From Arachis hypogaea (taxonomy: Eukaryota; Streptophyta; Magnoliopsida; Fabales; Fabaceae), in the NCBI RefSeq assembly GCF_003086295.3, contig NC_092048.1, positions 70,288,841-70,352,840 of the forward strand: DNA of 64,000 nucleotides. The letters run 5' to 3'. Shown here in pieces: positions 21,248 through 32,901 of this stretch. The notes beneath the pieces were generated by a model. The model searched no databases. It was given only the letters and a program-made list of their open reading frames with translations, and was not told where the DNA came from. The translations under genes and the position numbers were made by a program. How positions within the stretch are numbered: the first letter of the stretch is position 1; each line of letters starts with the position of its first letter.

Positions 21248-22756
21248 TGATGAGCGGATATTTTATACGCTTTTTGGGGTTAATTTCATGTAGTTTTTAG
21301 TATGTTTTAATTGGTTTTTAGTATATTTTCATTAGTTTCCAAGAAAAATTCATATTTTTGGACTTTACTATGAGTTTGTGTGTTTTTCTGTAATTTCAGG
21401 TATTTTCTGGCTGAAATTGAGAGAGTTGAGCAAAAATCTGATTTAGGCTGAAAAAGGACTGCTGATGCTGTTGGATTCTAACCTCCCTACACTCGGAATG
21501 GATTTTCTGGAGCTACAAGAGTCCAATTGGCGTGCTCTCAATTGCGTTGGAAAGTAGATATCCAGGGCTTTCCATCAATATATAATAGTCCATACTTTTC
21601 TCAAGGATAGATGACGTAAACTGGCGTTCAACGCCAGTTCCATGTTGCAGTCTGGCGTCAAACGCCAGAAACAGGTTACAACCTGGCGTTTAACTCCAGA
21701 AACAGCCTAGGCACGTGAGAAGCTTAAGTCTCAGCCCCAGCACACACCAAGTGGGCCCCAGAAGTGGATTTCTGCACCATCTATCATAGTTTATTCATTT
21801 TCTGTAAACCTAGGTTACTAGTTTATTATTTAAACAACTTTTAGGGGTCTATTTCGCACCTCATGACATTTTTAGATCTAAACTTTGTATTCTTTGACGG
21901 CATGAGTCTCTAAACTCCGTTGTTGGGGGTGAGGAGCTCTGCTGTGTTTCGATGAATTAATGCAACTATTTCTGTTTTCTATTTAAACACGCTTGTTTCT
22001 ATCTAAGATGTTTATTCGCACTTCAATATGATGGATGTGATGATTCGTGGCACTCATCATCATCCTCAACCTATGAATGCGTGCCTGACAACCACCTCCG
22101 TTCTACCTTCGATTGAATGAATATCTCTTGGATTCCTTAATCAGAATCTTCGTGGTATAAGCTAGAATCCATTGGCAGCATTCTTGAGAATCCGGAAAGT
22201 CTAAACCTTGTCTGTGGTATTCTGAGTAGGATTCAGGGATTGAATGACTGTGACGAGCTTCAAACTCACAAGGGCTGGGCGTAGTGACAGACGCAAAAGG
22301 ATCAATGGATCCTATTCCAGCATGAGTGGGAACCGACAGATGATTAGCTGTGCGGTGACAGCGCACCTGGACCTTTTTCACTGAGAGGACGGATGGTAGC
22401 CATTGACAACGGTGATCCACCAACATACAGCTTGCCATAGGAGGAACCTTGCGTGCGTGAAGAAGAAGACAGGGAGAAAGCAGAGATTCAGAAGACAAAG
22501 CATCTCCAAAACTCCAACATATTCTCTATTACTGCAGAACAAGTATTTAATCCATGCTCTTTTATTCTTCGCAATTCATACTGATAATTATAGTTGATTT
22601 CCTGACTAAGATTTACAAGATAACCATAGATTGCTTCAAACCAACAATCTCCGTTGGATCGACCCTTACTCACATAAGGTATTACTTGGACGACCCAGTG
22701 CACTTGCTGGTTAGTGGTACGAGTTGTAAAAAGTGTGATTCACAATTCGTGCACCA
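21248..22756 (+). repeat. A1 3' LTR
   Basis: 1509 bp, TGATGAGCGG...GTGCACCA, matching 12220-13726; followed by AAGGG. Confidence 0.95.
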
Positions 22757-22761
22757 AAGGG

Positions 22762-22925
22762 TAATCAAAATAATTATTTTTAAGCATAGGAAACATGTTT
22801 TTCACATACATCACATAATAAGGAAAGGAAAGTAAAACCATGCAATTAATATGAATAAATGGGTGAAGGATTGAATAAATCACTCAGATTAAGCACAAAA
22901 CATATCATAAAATATGGGTTTATCA
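22762..22925 (-). repeat. B1 5' LTR, part 2
   Basis: The last 164 bp on the right of the B1 LTR, ending GGGTTTATCA on the plus strand and followed by ACCAG. Confidence 0.93.
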
Positions 22926-22930
22926 ACCAG

Positions 22931-23176
22931 CAAGTGCACCAGGTCATCCAAGTAATACCTCAGGTGAGTGAGGGTCGATCCCATTAGGATTTTTGAATTG
23001 AGCAAGTAATGATTATCCTGCAGATCTTAGTCAGGCGAATAGAAAGTTGATTGGTTGTTGTTGAATGCGCATAAAATAAATAAGAAAACAATAAAGAAAT
23101 AGCGAATAAACAATAGTGAGAAGTTAGTTAAGGATTTGGAGATGCCTTATCTTTCTGGATTAGCTTTTCTTACTAT
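22931..23176 (-). repeat. LTR D, fragment 2
   Basis: It continues LTR D from 2531 (CAAGTGCACCAGGTCATCC...). It aligns with F at 61795-62040. ACTAT at 23172-23176 is the A2 target site. Confidence 0.8.
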
Positions 23177-23774
23177 TGATGAGCAGGTAATTTATACGCT
23201 TTTTGGCATTATTTTTACATAGTTTTCAGTATGATTTGATTAGTTTCTAGTATATTTTTATTAGTTTTTAAATAAAAATCACATTTTTGGACTTTACTAT
23301 GAGTTTGTGTATTTTTCTGTGATTTTAGGTAATTTCTGGCTGAAATTGAGGGACTTGAGAAAAAATCAGATTCAGAGGTTGAAGAAGGACGGCAGATGCT
23401 GTTGGATTCTGACCTCCCTGCACTCAAAGTGGATTTTCTAGAGCTACAGGAGTCTAAATGGCGCGCTCTCAATTGAGTTGGAAAGTAGACATCCAGAGCT
23501 TTCCAGAATATATAATAGTCTATACTTTGTCCGAGTTTAGACGACGCAAACTGGCGTTCAACGCCAGCTCTCTGCCCTTTTCTGGAGTTAAACGCCAGAA
23601 ACAGGTTGCAAAGCCGAGTTAAACGCCAGAAATAGGTTACAAACTGGAGTTTAACTCCAAGGAAGACCTCTACACATGAAAGCTTCAATGCTCAGCCCAA
23701 GCACACACCAAGTGGGCCTGGAATTGGATTTCTGCATCATTTACTCATTTCTGTAAACCCTAGTAACTAGTTTA

Positions 23775-23784
23775 GTATAAATAG
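23775..23784 (+). promoter_or_regulatory. TATA box in the A2 5' LTR
   Basis: GTATAAATAG; the same motif is at 51393-51402 in the 3' LTR. Likely marks the U3/R region. Confidence 0.6.
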
Positions 23785-24794
23785 AATTTTTTACTATTGT
23801 ATTTAGAATCTTTTGATCAATTTTAGATCTCTAGACCTCCATGGGAGGCTGGCCACTCGGCCATGTCTACCCTATTGTCACTTATGTATTTTCAACGGTA
23901 GAGTTTCTACACACCATAGATTAAGGTGTGGAGCTCTGCTGTTCCTCATGAATTAATGCAAAGTACTACTGTTTTTCTATTCAATTCAAGCCTATTTCTT
24001 CTCTAAGATATTCATTCGCACACAAGAACATGATGAATGTGATGATTATGTGACGCTCATCATCATTCTCACTTATGAATGCGTGTCTGACAAACACTTC
24101 TATTCTACATGCAAACAAGCTTGAATGTGTATCTCTTAGCCTCCTGATCGTGAGATCAGAGTCTTTGTGGTATAGGCTAGAACTATTGGCGGCCATTCTT
24201 GAGATCCGAAAAGTCTAAACCTTGTCTGTGGTATTCCGAGTAGGATCTGGGAAGGGATGGCTGTGACGAGCTTCAAACTCGCGAGTGCTGGGTGTAGTGA
24301 TAGACGCAAAAGGATTACTGAATCCTATTCCAGTATGATCGAGAACCGACAGATGAATAGTCGTGCGGTGACAGCGCATCTTGGACCATTTTCACTGAGA
24401 GGATGGGAAGTAGCCATTGACAACGGTGATGCCCTACAGAAAGCTAGCCATAGAAAGGAGTGGGAATGATTGGATGAAGACACAGGAAAGCAAAGGTTCA
24501 GGAGGAACGAAAGCATCTCTATACGCTTATCTGAAATTCTCACCAATGACTTACATAAGTATCTTTATCCCATTTTATGTGTTATTTATCTTTTAATTAT
24601 TAAAACTCTATAACCATTTGAATCCGCCTGACTGAGATTTACAAGGTGACCATAGCTTGCTTCAAGCCGACAATCTCCGTGGGATCGACCCTTACTCACG
24701 TAAGGTTTATTACTTGGACGACCTAGTGCACTTGCTGGTTAGTTGTGCGAAGTTGTGACAAAGTGTGTGAATTACGTTCCGAGCACCAAGTTTT

Positions 24795-24812
24795 TGGCGC
24801 CGTTGTTTAGGA
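24795..24812 (+). other. Relic primer binding site inside the A2 LTR
   Basis: TGGCGCCGTTGTTTAGGA follows CACCAAGTTTT, as a genuine site would, but lies inside the LTR. The 3' LTR has the same relic at 52414-52431. Confidence 0.8.
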
Positions 24813-24835
24813 TCACAATTCGTGCACCAAGTTTT

Positions 24836-24853
24836 TGGCGCCGTTGCCGGGGA
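24836..24853 (+). other. A2 primer binding site, perfect tRNA-Asp complement
   Basis: TGGCGCCGTTGCCGGGGA, 6 nt after the LTR end. Perfect match to the tRNA-Asp 3' end as I know it. Confidence 0.9.
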
Positions 24854-26641
24854 TTGTTCGAGTTTGGACAACTGACGGTTCATCTTGTTGCTCAGATTAG
24901 GTAATTTTATTTTAATTTTAAGCCTTTTATTTTTGTTCTTTTTATTTTTGATAAATTTTCAAAAAAAAAAATAAATTATTCTATGTTCTTCAGAATTTTT
25001 AAGAATGAATTCTAGAGTTTCAGATGATGCTTTTATCATCACAGGAGTCAGTTTATTCCCATCAATTTGGCTGTTGTATGTAATATCCTGCTGAAGCTTG
25101 TTCTGCCCTGTCTAATCTCTTTAGAATGACTAACATTGCATGATTCTTGGAATCTTTATTAAAAATTTTGAGTTTCTTATTTTCTTTTTCCAAATAATTT
25201 TCAAAAAATCCAAAAAAATTTTAACAAAATCATAAAACCAAAAATATTTTGTGTTTCTTGTTTGAGTCTAGTGTCAAATTTTAAGTTTGGTGTCAATTGC
25301 ATTCTTCTTATTTTCGAAAATTCATCATATGTTCTTCATAATCTTCAAGTTGTTCTTGATGAATTTACTTGTTTGATCTTTGCATTTTCATGTTTTGTGT
25401 CTTTTCTTGTTTTTCATATACATTTTCAATTTGTTAGTGTCTAAAGTTTCAAAATTTCTAAGTTTGGTATCTTGCATGTTTTTCTGTTCTTAAATTTTTT
25501 TTAAAAAAAATAAGTCTTGATGTTCATCTTGATCTTCAAAGTGTTCTTGGTGTTCATCTTGGCATTCAAAGTGTTCTTTCATGCATTAGTTGTTTTGATT
25601 CATAATTTTCATGTTTTGTTTCAATTTTTTGTTTTTCTCTTTCTTCATTAAAAATTCAAAAATCAAAAAAATATCTTTCCCTTATTTTGCTCATAATTTT
25701 CGAAAATTTGAATTGATTTAGTCATAAAGTTTTAAAATTCAATTGTTTCTTATGAGTCAAATCAAATTTTCAATTTAAAAATTTTATCTTTTTCAAATCT
25801 TTTTCAAAAATCAAATCTTTTTCATTTTTCTTTTATGATTTTCGAAAATTTCAAATTGATTTTCAAAAATATTTTTCTTATCTTGTTCATAATTTCAAAA
25901 TCTTTACTAACAATTAATGTGATTGACTCAAAAATTTTTAAGTTTGTTACTTGCCTATTAAGAAAGGTTCAACCTTTAAATTTTAAAATCATATCTTCAA
26001 GTTTCTTGTTAGTCAAGTAATCAACTTTGATTTCAAAAATCAAATCTTTTTAATTTCCTTTTCAAATCTTTTTCAAAATGATTTTCAATTATATCTTTTC
26101 AATCACATCTTTTTCAAAATCAATTTCAAAATCTTTTCTAACTTCTTATCTTTTCAAAAATTAATTTTCAAATCATTTTCAATTAACTACTTGACTTTTT
26201 GTTTGATTTTAAAAGTTTACTATTTCAATCATATCTTTTTCAAAACTACCTAACTAATTCTCTCTCTAGTTTTCGAAAATCACCTTCCTCTTTTTCAAAA
26301 TTTCTTTTCAATTAACTATTTGTTTTAAATTTTAGTTTGATTTAATTTTATTTTTCTTTTTAAGTTTTTGAATTTTAACTTTAATTTCAAATTAAAAACA
26401 AAAATATTTTTATTTTATTTTATTTAATTTTCGAATTCTTTCCTCTCTCATCTCCTTTTAATTATTTATTCATCTACTAACACTTCTCTTCCACCTAAGA
26501 ATTCGAACTCACTCTTCCCTTCTGTGTTTGGATTCTTATCTTTTCCTTCCTCTATTCTTCTCTTCTTATACTTACATAAGGAATCTCTGTACTGTGACAT
26601 AGAGGATTTCATATTTTCTTTTCTATTTTCTTCTTTTTCAT
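24854..26641 (+). other. A2 untranslated leader
   Basis: AT-rich, about 1.8 kb, rich in TTTTCAAAAT words. TTAAGTTTGGTGTC at about 25280 and a variant near 25460 match the A1 leader motif. No gene seen. Confidence 0.65.
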
Positions 26642-27385
26642 ATGAGCAGGAACAAGGATAAGAACATTCTTGTTGAAGCTGATCCTGAACCTGAAAGGAC
26701 TCTAAAGAGGAAGCTAAGGGAAGCTAAAGCACAACTCTCTGGAGAAAATCTGACAGAAATTTTTGAAAAAGAAGGAGACATGAACAAAAATAACAACAAT
26801 GGAAGGAAGATGCTTGGTGACTTTACTACACCAAATTCCAATTTACATGGAAGAAGCATCTCAATCCCTGCCATTGGAGCAAACAATTTTGAGCTAAAGC
26901 CTCAAGTAGTTTCTCTGATGCAACAGAACTGCAAGTTTCATGGACTTCCATCAGAAGATCCGTTTCAGTTCTTAACTGAATTCTTGCAGATCTGTGATAC
27001 TGTGAAGACCAATGGGGTTGACTCCGAGGTCTACAGGCTTATGCTTTTCCCATTTGCTGTAAGAGACAGAGCTAGAATATGGTTGGACTCTCAACCTAAA
27101 GATAGCCTAAACTCTTGGGATAAGCTGGTCACGGCTTTCTTAGCCAAGTTCTTTCCTCCTCAAAATCTTAGCAAGCTTAGAGTGGATGTTCAAACCTTCA
27201 AACAGAAAGAAGGTAAATCCCTCTATGAAGCTTGGAAGAGATATAAGCAACTGACCAAAAAGTATCCTTTTGACAAGCTTTCAGAATGGACCATCCTGGA
27301 TATATTCTATGATGGTCTGTCTGAATTATCAAAGATGTCATTGGACCATTCTGTAGGTGGATCCATTCACCTAAAGAAAATGCCT
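26642..27385 (+). pseudogene. A2 gag, 5' part (cut by A3)
   Basis: Begins MSRNKDKNILVEADPEPER. Gag core: FLTEFLQICD, VYRLMLFPFAVRDRARIWLD, FLAKFFPPQNLSKLRVDV, YEAWKRYK, WTILDIFYDGL. The frame is open up to residue 248, where A3 inserted into TGCCT (27381-27385). It resumes at 46009. The start follows the AT-rich leader and a lysine/glutamate-rich N-terminus that A1 and A3 lack, so A2 is a distinct subfamily. Confidence 0.9.
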
Positions 27386-28211
27386 TGGTGCACGAATTGT
27401 AAATCACACTTTTCACAACTCGTACTACTAACCAGCAAGTGCACTGGGTCGTCCAAGTAATACCTTACGTGAGTAAGGGTCGAATCCCACGGAGATTGTT
27501 GGCTTGAAGCAATCTATGGTTATTTTGTAATTCTTAGTCAGGATATCAATTATAATTATCAGTTTGGATTGCGAAAAATAAAAGAGCATGAATTAAATAC
27601 TTGTTATGCAGTAATGGAGAAGATGTTGGAGTTTTGGAGATGCTTTGTCTTCTGAATCTCTACTTTCTCCCTGCCTTCTTCTTCACGCACGCAAGGTTCC
27701 TCCTATGGCAAGCTGTGTGTTGGTGGATCACCGTTGTCAATGGCTACCATCCGTCCTCTCAGTGAAAATGGTCCAGGTGCGCTGTCACCGCACGGCTAAT
27801 CATCTGTCGGTTCTCAGTCATGCTGGAATAGGATCCATTGATCCTTTTACGTCTGTCACTCTGCCCAACCCTTGTAAGTTTGAAGCTCGTCACAATCATT
27901 CAATCCCTGAATCCTACTCGGAATACCACAGACAAGGTTTAGACTTTCCGGATTCTCAAGAGTGCTGCCAATGGATTCTAGCTTATACCACAAAGATTCT
28001 GATTAAGGAATCCAAGAGATACTCATTCAATCAAAGGTATAACGGAGGTGGTTGTCAGGCACACGTTCATAGGTTGATAATGGTGATGAGTGTCACGGAT
28101 CATCACATCCATCATATTGAAGTGCAAATGAACATCTTAGATAGAAACAAGCGTGTTTGAATAGAAAACAGAAATAATTGCATTAATTCATCGAGACACA
28201 GCAGAGCTCCT
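27386..28211 (-). repeat. A3 3' LTR, part 1
   Basis: 826 bp, completed at 36173-36887; aligns with 44469-45290. CTCCT at 28207-28211 is the B2 target. A 171-codon frame antisense to the element (27645-28160) is open here and in the other LTR. Confidence 0.93.
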
Positions 28212-29696
28212 TGATAAATCCATATTTTATGATATATTTTGTGCCTAATTTAAGTGATTTATTTAATCCTTCACTCACTTATTCATGTTAATTGCATGAT
28301 TTTACTTTCCATTCCTTATTATGTGATGTATGTGAAAAACATGTTTCCTATGCTTTAAAAGTAATTAATTTAATTACCCTTTACTTCCATTCGATGCCGT
28401 GATTCGTGTGCTGAGTAGTTTCAGATCTTCTAAGGCAGGAATGACTTAAAGGATGGAAAGAAAACATACAAAAATGGAAGGAAAGCACAAAACGGAGTTT
28501 TTGAAGAAACTAGCAACGACGCGATCGCATGGACGACGCGGCCGCATGCCAGCGCGAATTAACAGTGACACGACCGCGTGATTGACGCGATCGCGCACCT
28601 TGAGCGAAACGCATATGACGCGGATGCATGATTGACACGACCGCGTGATAAGGAAAACTCCAAATGACGCGACCGCGTGACCCACGCGGACGCGTGACAG
28701 AGGCCACGCACCAGAAATTACAAAAAATGCCCCCAGCAATTTCTGAAGCCCTTTTTGGCCCAAATCCAAGTCCAGAAGGCACAGATCAGAGGTTATGAAG
28801 TGAAGGAATGCATCCATTCAGAGGAGAGTCTCCAATAGTTAGTTTTCATGATTTAGATTTAGTTTTGAGAGGGAGATTCTCTCCTCTCTCTTTAGGATTA
28901 GGATTTATATTAGGATTTTATTCGCTTTCAGGATTATCTCTTTTTACTAGGTTCAATATTCCTTTTTATTATTTTCTCAATTTTATTTATGAATTCTTCT
29001 ATGTCACAGATTACTCTTTTGAATTAATGTTATTTGAGGTATTTCAGTTTACAATTGCTCTCTTTCAATTATGTTATTGTTATTCCCAATCTGAAGACAT
29101 TTTTATTCTAGTAGATTTATTTTTCTCCTTTTGGTCTTAGTTAAGAAATCAGTAACTCAGGAGTTATCAAACTTAACATGATTGATAATCGTTGTCTTTT
29201 CTAATTGAATTGAACTTCAATAATCCCAATCTTTCCTTAGGGATTAACTAGGAATTGAGGATCTAACTAATTAGTCACTTGTCCTTCCCTTGCTCTAGCA
29301 AGGGTTAACTAAGTGGAATTAAGATTCAATTTTCATCATCATTGATAAGGATAACTAGGATAGGACTTCCAATTTCTCATACCTTGCCAAAAGTGTGTTT
29401 TATAGTCATTTATTTATTTTACAGTCTTTTACTTATTTTAATTGCCATTTAAATTACTTGCTCCCTACCTTCAAAATCCCAATTTACAATCTTCATAACC
29501 AATAATAAGAACATACTTCCCTGCAGTTCCTTGAGAAGACGACCCGAGGTTTAAATACTTCGATTATCAATTTTAAGGGGTTTGTTACTCGTGACAACCA
29601 AAACGTTTGTATGAAGGGATTTCTGTTGGTTTAGAAACTATATCTACAACGCGACTATTTTTATAAAATTCTTCACTAGCAAAAATCCTAACGTCA
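28212..29696 (+). repeat. B2 5' LTR
   Basis: 1485 bp, with a CG-rich palindrome cluster at about 28517-28705 and the terminal block GAAGACGACCCGAGG (29534-29548) typical of the B/E LTRs. Confidence 0.95.
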
Positions 29697-29699
29697 AAA

Positions 29700-29717
29700 T
29701 GGCGCCGTTGACGGGGA
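29700..29717 (+). other. B2 primer binding site (tRNA-Asp type)
   Basis: TGGCGCCGTTGACGGGGA, one change from the perfect complement, 3 nt after the LTR. Confidence 0.9.
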
Positions 29718-29812
29718 GCTGCAATCGTGAGCCTTATTATTGGTTATTGTAAATATTTTTCTTTTACTTGTTTATTTGTCTTTATTTTCCCCTTTTATTT
29801 TTATTAGCTACT

Positions 29813-31377
29813 ATGAATTCTCACCCCTCTCGCTTTGAGTTTGGTTCTAATATTGTTGAAAGGAATGAAAGTTATAACAGGAACATGCATCAAGGTCAGA
29901 GCATTCAAAGATGGATGGAGCCAAGAGGATCTGATCAACCCTTTAGGCAACAATACCCTCCAAGTTATCATGGACAAAGACAATTCTACAGTGCATACCA
30001 AGGCAACTGACATGGTGGACAACCTTGTAGTTACCAACAAGCCCCACCCTGTGCTTATAGGCCATCCTCTCAACACAACTTCGAACCACCACACTCACAA
30101 GCTCCTTTTCACCATTCGCCATCATATGATCCTCATTTACCCCAATTCCAATCCAATTACTCCCAAACACCACCACTTCCCAATGTACCACGTCCAAATC
30201 CATCACCTCGAGAATCAGAGGTTCGCCTCAAGGAAACAGTAGATCAATTTCAAACAACCCTTCATCAACTGGAGCAAGCAATAAGCCAATTATCTTCTAG
30301 ACGTTCGAACATTCAAGGACCTCCCACAACCCTGTGTGGACAATCTAAAGAAGAGCGTAGCATGAAAGAGATACTAGAGACTCCAGTAGACAGAACAGAG
30401 CATGACTTCGTACTAGAACAAGTAGAGGAAGCTGTCATTATAAAAGAAGAAGAGTTGGTTGAAGACCTAGGAGACGCTGAGCCTCCATGGGAATCCAGAG
30501 TTGTGGAGAATTCTGTCAAGGACGTTACAATTGATGCTAAGAAGGATAATACACAACCCCCAAAGCAAGTCTTTTATGAAGAATTAGACGGAATAATCCA
30601 AGAAGCCAATTTCCTTGATGATGATAATCTTAAGTCAAGTTCTCCCAGTAGTGAATTGCATCAGCAAGTGAATTCTCTGAGATCGAAGAATCTTCCCCAA
30701 GTGAATACGAAGATAATGCAGAGGTAGATTTCTCTCAACCTCCCGTTTATGACTTAAGTGATGAGGAAGACATAGAAGGCTTTGATCAGGACATGGATGC
30801 ATTTGAAGAATATTGCACAGAAGTGAAGAAATTCACAGAAGAGCACAAGGGAGTAGAACTCATAGAACCACTGGAAACACCTATCCCAAGGCCATTACCA
30901 CCGAATACAAGCTTCAAATGGGTACAATCATTAACCTTTAACTTTATTTTCCCACTTGAATATGGTTTGCTTGAAACAGATGGCCAGCTTAGAGCTCTCT
31001 GCGGCTTTAAGAGTAAGAGGGAAATGGCTCGTGCTCAGAGCTGGTGCACAAGGTTCAATAAGGTTCCATGCTTCAACTCGAAGTGCACGGATTGGCATCA
31101 TGGTCAATCGAATGGATCTCAGAAAACGTTTAGTTACCTTGGTGAAAATCTACTTTCTAAACCGCCCGGATGGAAAAATATAGATCAAGACAAAGGCGGA
31201 TCTAAAAGCGAAGTTTGGGATCCTGGAATCTATTCTGACATTCGTCACCCCGGGAGCCTGAGAATCTGTTTGAAGCTGCTCAGAAGCTTTACGTGCCTAG
31301 TTTGGGACCCCGAAGGCTATTGGCATTCCAAGCATTGGTGGAGATTTCTGGATGAATTTAAGCGCAAGCCGCCATAA
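29813..31377 (+). pseudogene. B2 ORF1, function unknown
   Basis: Starts MNSHPSRFEFGSN. Same three-part protein as B1 ORF1: Pro/Gln/His/Tyr-rich N-terminus, acidic middle, C-terminal block with LRALCGFKSKREMA and WDPEGYWHSKHWWRF, ending KRKPP. Breaks: TGA at 30008-30010, and a 1-base loss near 30657 that shifts the frame until the final block (30793-31377). B1 and B2 carry different lesions, so the shared ancestor probably encoded a full protein of about 520 residues. Not recognised as any known family. Confidence 0.8.
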
Positions 31378-31426
31378 CAAGAAGCTCATCCAATGTCCAA
31401 CTTAAGGACTTTAACTAAAAGTGCTA

Positions 31427-31444
31427 GGTGGGAGACAACCCACC
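31427..31444 (+). promoter_or_regulatory. B2 post-ORF1 hairpin (AGACAA loop)
   Basis: GGTGGG-AGACAA-CCCACC, 49 nt after the ORF1 stop, then ATGGATG, where B1 has the intron between the two Gs (junction 31447/31448). Confidence 0.8.
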
Positions 31445-31448
31445 ATGG

Positions 31449-32901
31449 ATGTCTGACACCCAGAGAAAGGGAAAAGGAAATGCAACAACTGGAAAACGAA
31501 AAAGAGGAGAATCCTCTATGTCTATACTGGACATCATGCACGATGACTCCTGGCGGGAGAAACACTTTACCCCGCAGGAGAAGGCTGACCAGCTACTCCC
31601 TGCTACTGATCCCATTAGATTTGCAAACCGATACTGCGAGCTGAAGTATCCGGTGTTTGCAACCTCCAGGAACCTGTACCTGGAGAGGACTTTGAAAATC
31701 CCAGAAGAACTCCAGTAATACACCTCTGATCAGATCAAACACATAGGCTGGTTCTTCCTGGAGAGAAACCTGACTAGGTTAATGCATCTTGGGTAAGGGA
31801 ATTCTACTGCAATTACTTCAAAACTTCCCTAGATGAAGTGAACTTAAGAGGGAAGCAGATACTGGTCACTGAAGAGGCCATAGAGGATGTTCTGAAGCTT
31901 CTGCCTAAATCCGATCAGCTGGATGGTTATCAAAAAGCTGAGGAGGATATGCGCTTCATGAAGTTTGATTGGGATGTAGTTAAGGCCAGGATAGCCCTTG
32001 ACCCGACCGTTCCATGGATCATGGGTCAGAACACCACCATGCCAAAGGGAATCAAGCGAATTTACTTAAATGATGAGGCTCGGCTATGGCATCAGATACT
32101 TAGCAACTTTGTTATGCTGAGTACCCATGAGACTGAGATACCTGCCGCTATGATCACCCTCCTATGGTGTGTGCTAAAGGGTAAGGACCTGTACCTGCCA
32201 CGCTTCATTCGGTACTATATGGCGAGGGTCCACGTCTGAGGCACTCTCCCCTTTCCTTAACTGATTACACAGCTAGGCCATCGAGCTGACGTGTCTTGGG
32301 AGGATGCTGATGAGAAGCCACCTACTGCAGAATGCAAGAAAATTATCCCTCACATCAGGAACTTTCTGGCTTTGGGCTACAGACCTCCTTTCCTTACTGC
32401 TACTGCTGAGACAGCCACACCATCTGCCGGCCCCTTTTCCTCTACAGCTACCCCAGCTACCCCTGTTACCACCCCTGCACCTCCACCTACCTCAGAGCCA
32501 GTTTATCACCTAGTGCACCGCCTATTTCGACAGCTAGACCAGATGGAGCGCCGCAACCGGCGCCGATATGAGCGGGCTGAGCGTCGCAGCAAGCGACGCT
32601 ATGAGCACCTGAAGTTGATGATACAATCTGGCGATTCTCTGAGCCTGACACACCATCAGAGCCATCTGAGGAGGAGGTGGATGATCACGAGGCAGAGACC
32701 CATCCACAGAGTGAGGCTGCACAGGCAGGCCCGAAGCAGGCTACTTCACAGCAGGAGACACCGCATCAGATCCAGGTTGCAGACCCAGAGGTTCCTATTC
32801 AGTCAGCACCTCTTCTGCAGCAGGCAGATCCTCAGACCACCACCACAGGGACTCCAGCTACCCACCCTTCCAGTGATGACACCCCTTCACACCCTGCTTG
32901 A
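31449..32901 (+). pseudogene. B2 ORF2, PF20167-like
   Basis: Begins MSDTQRKGKGN. Same protein as B1 ORF2: HDDSWREKHFTP, KYPVFATSRNLYLERTLK, the shared TAA at 31716-31718, then the domain with STHETEIPAAMITLLWCVLK. Additional breaks absent from B1: a 1-base loss near 31775, TGA at 32237-32239 (from CGA), and a deletion with frame change near 32630 in the basic patch. The acidic Gln/Pro-rich tail ends at 32901. The ATG at 31445 upstream is out of frame, so 31449 is the likely start. Confidence 0.8.

Larger units (their letters stand above)
12220..22756 (+). mobile_element. A1: Ty3/gypsy (Athila-like) retrotransposon with pol, nested in B1
   Basis: 10,537 bp, TG...CA ends, perfect AAGGG duplication (12215-12219, 22757-22761), two LTRs, a tRNA-Asp primer site, gag-pol remnant, palindrome array, ORF2, and a hairpin/polypurine region. 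It is the only element here with a recognisable integrase. The two LTRs differ at about twenty positions in their first 390 bp, so the insertion is not recent. All frames carry stops. Confidence 0.95.
2532..22925 (-). mobile_element. B1: non-autonomous LTR retrotransposon with an intron, split by A1
   Basis: Termini TGATG...TATCA are bounded by the 5-bp duplication ACCAG. Minus-strand order is 5' LTR, tRNA-Asp primer site, ORF1, hairpin, intron, ORF2, three polypurine-like tracts, 3' LTR. No protease, RT or integrase is present. Without the nested A1 it is about 9.9 kb. It sits inside LTR D. It is longer internally than B2 mainly because it keeps a 1989-bp intron. Confidence 0.93.
23177..24829 (+). 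repeat. A2 5' LTR
   Basis: 1653 bp, TGATGAGCAGG...GTGCACCA. The last 41 bp follow an older-looking end (GAGCACCA, 24781-24788) and contain a second, decayed primer site. Confidence 0.9.

Noticed and set aside
12220..22756. Integrated plant pararetrovirus
   Set aside because: LTRs, target duplication, tRNA-Asp primer site and a Ty3-type integrase show an LTR retrotransposon.
28808..29140. 110-117 codon frames in the B2 LTRs (28808-29140, 35270-35623)
   Set aside because: Hydrophobic AT-rich frames inside LTRs, decayed in B1 copies; no sign of coding.
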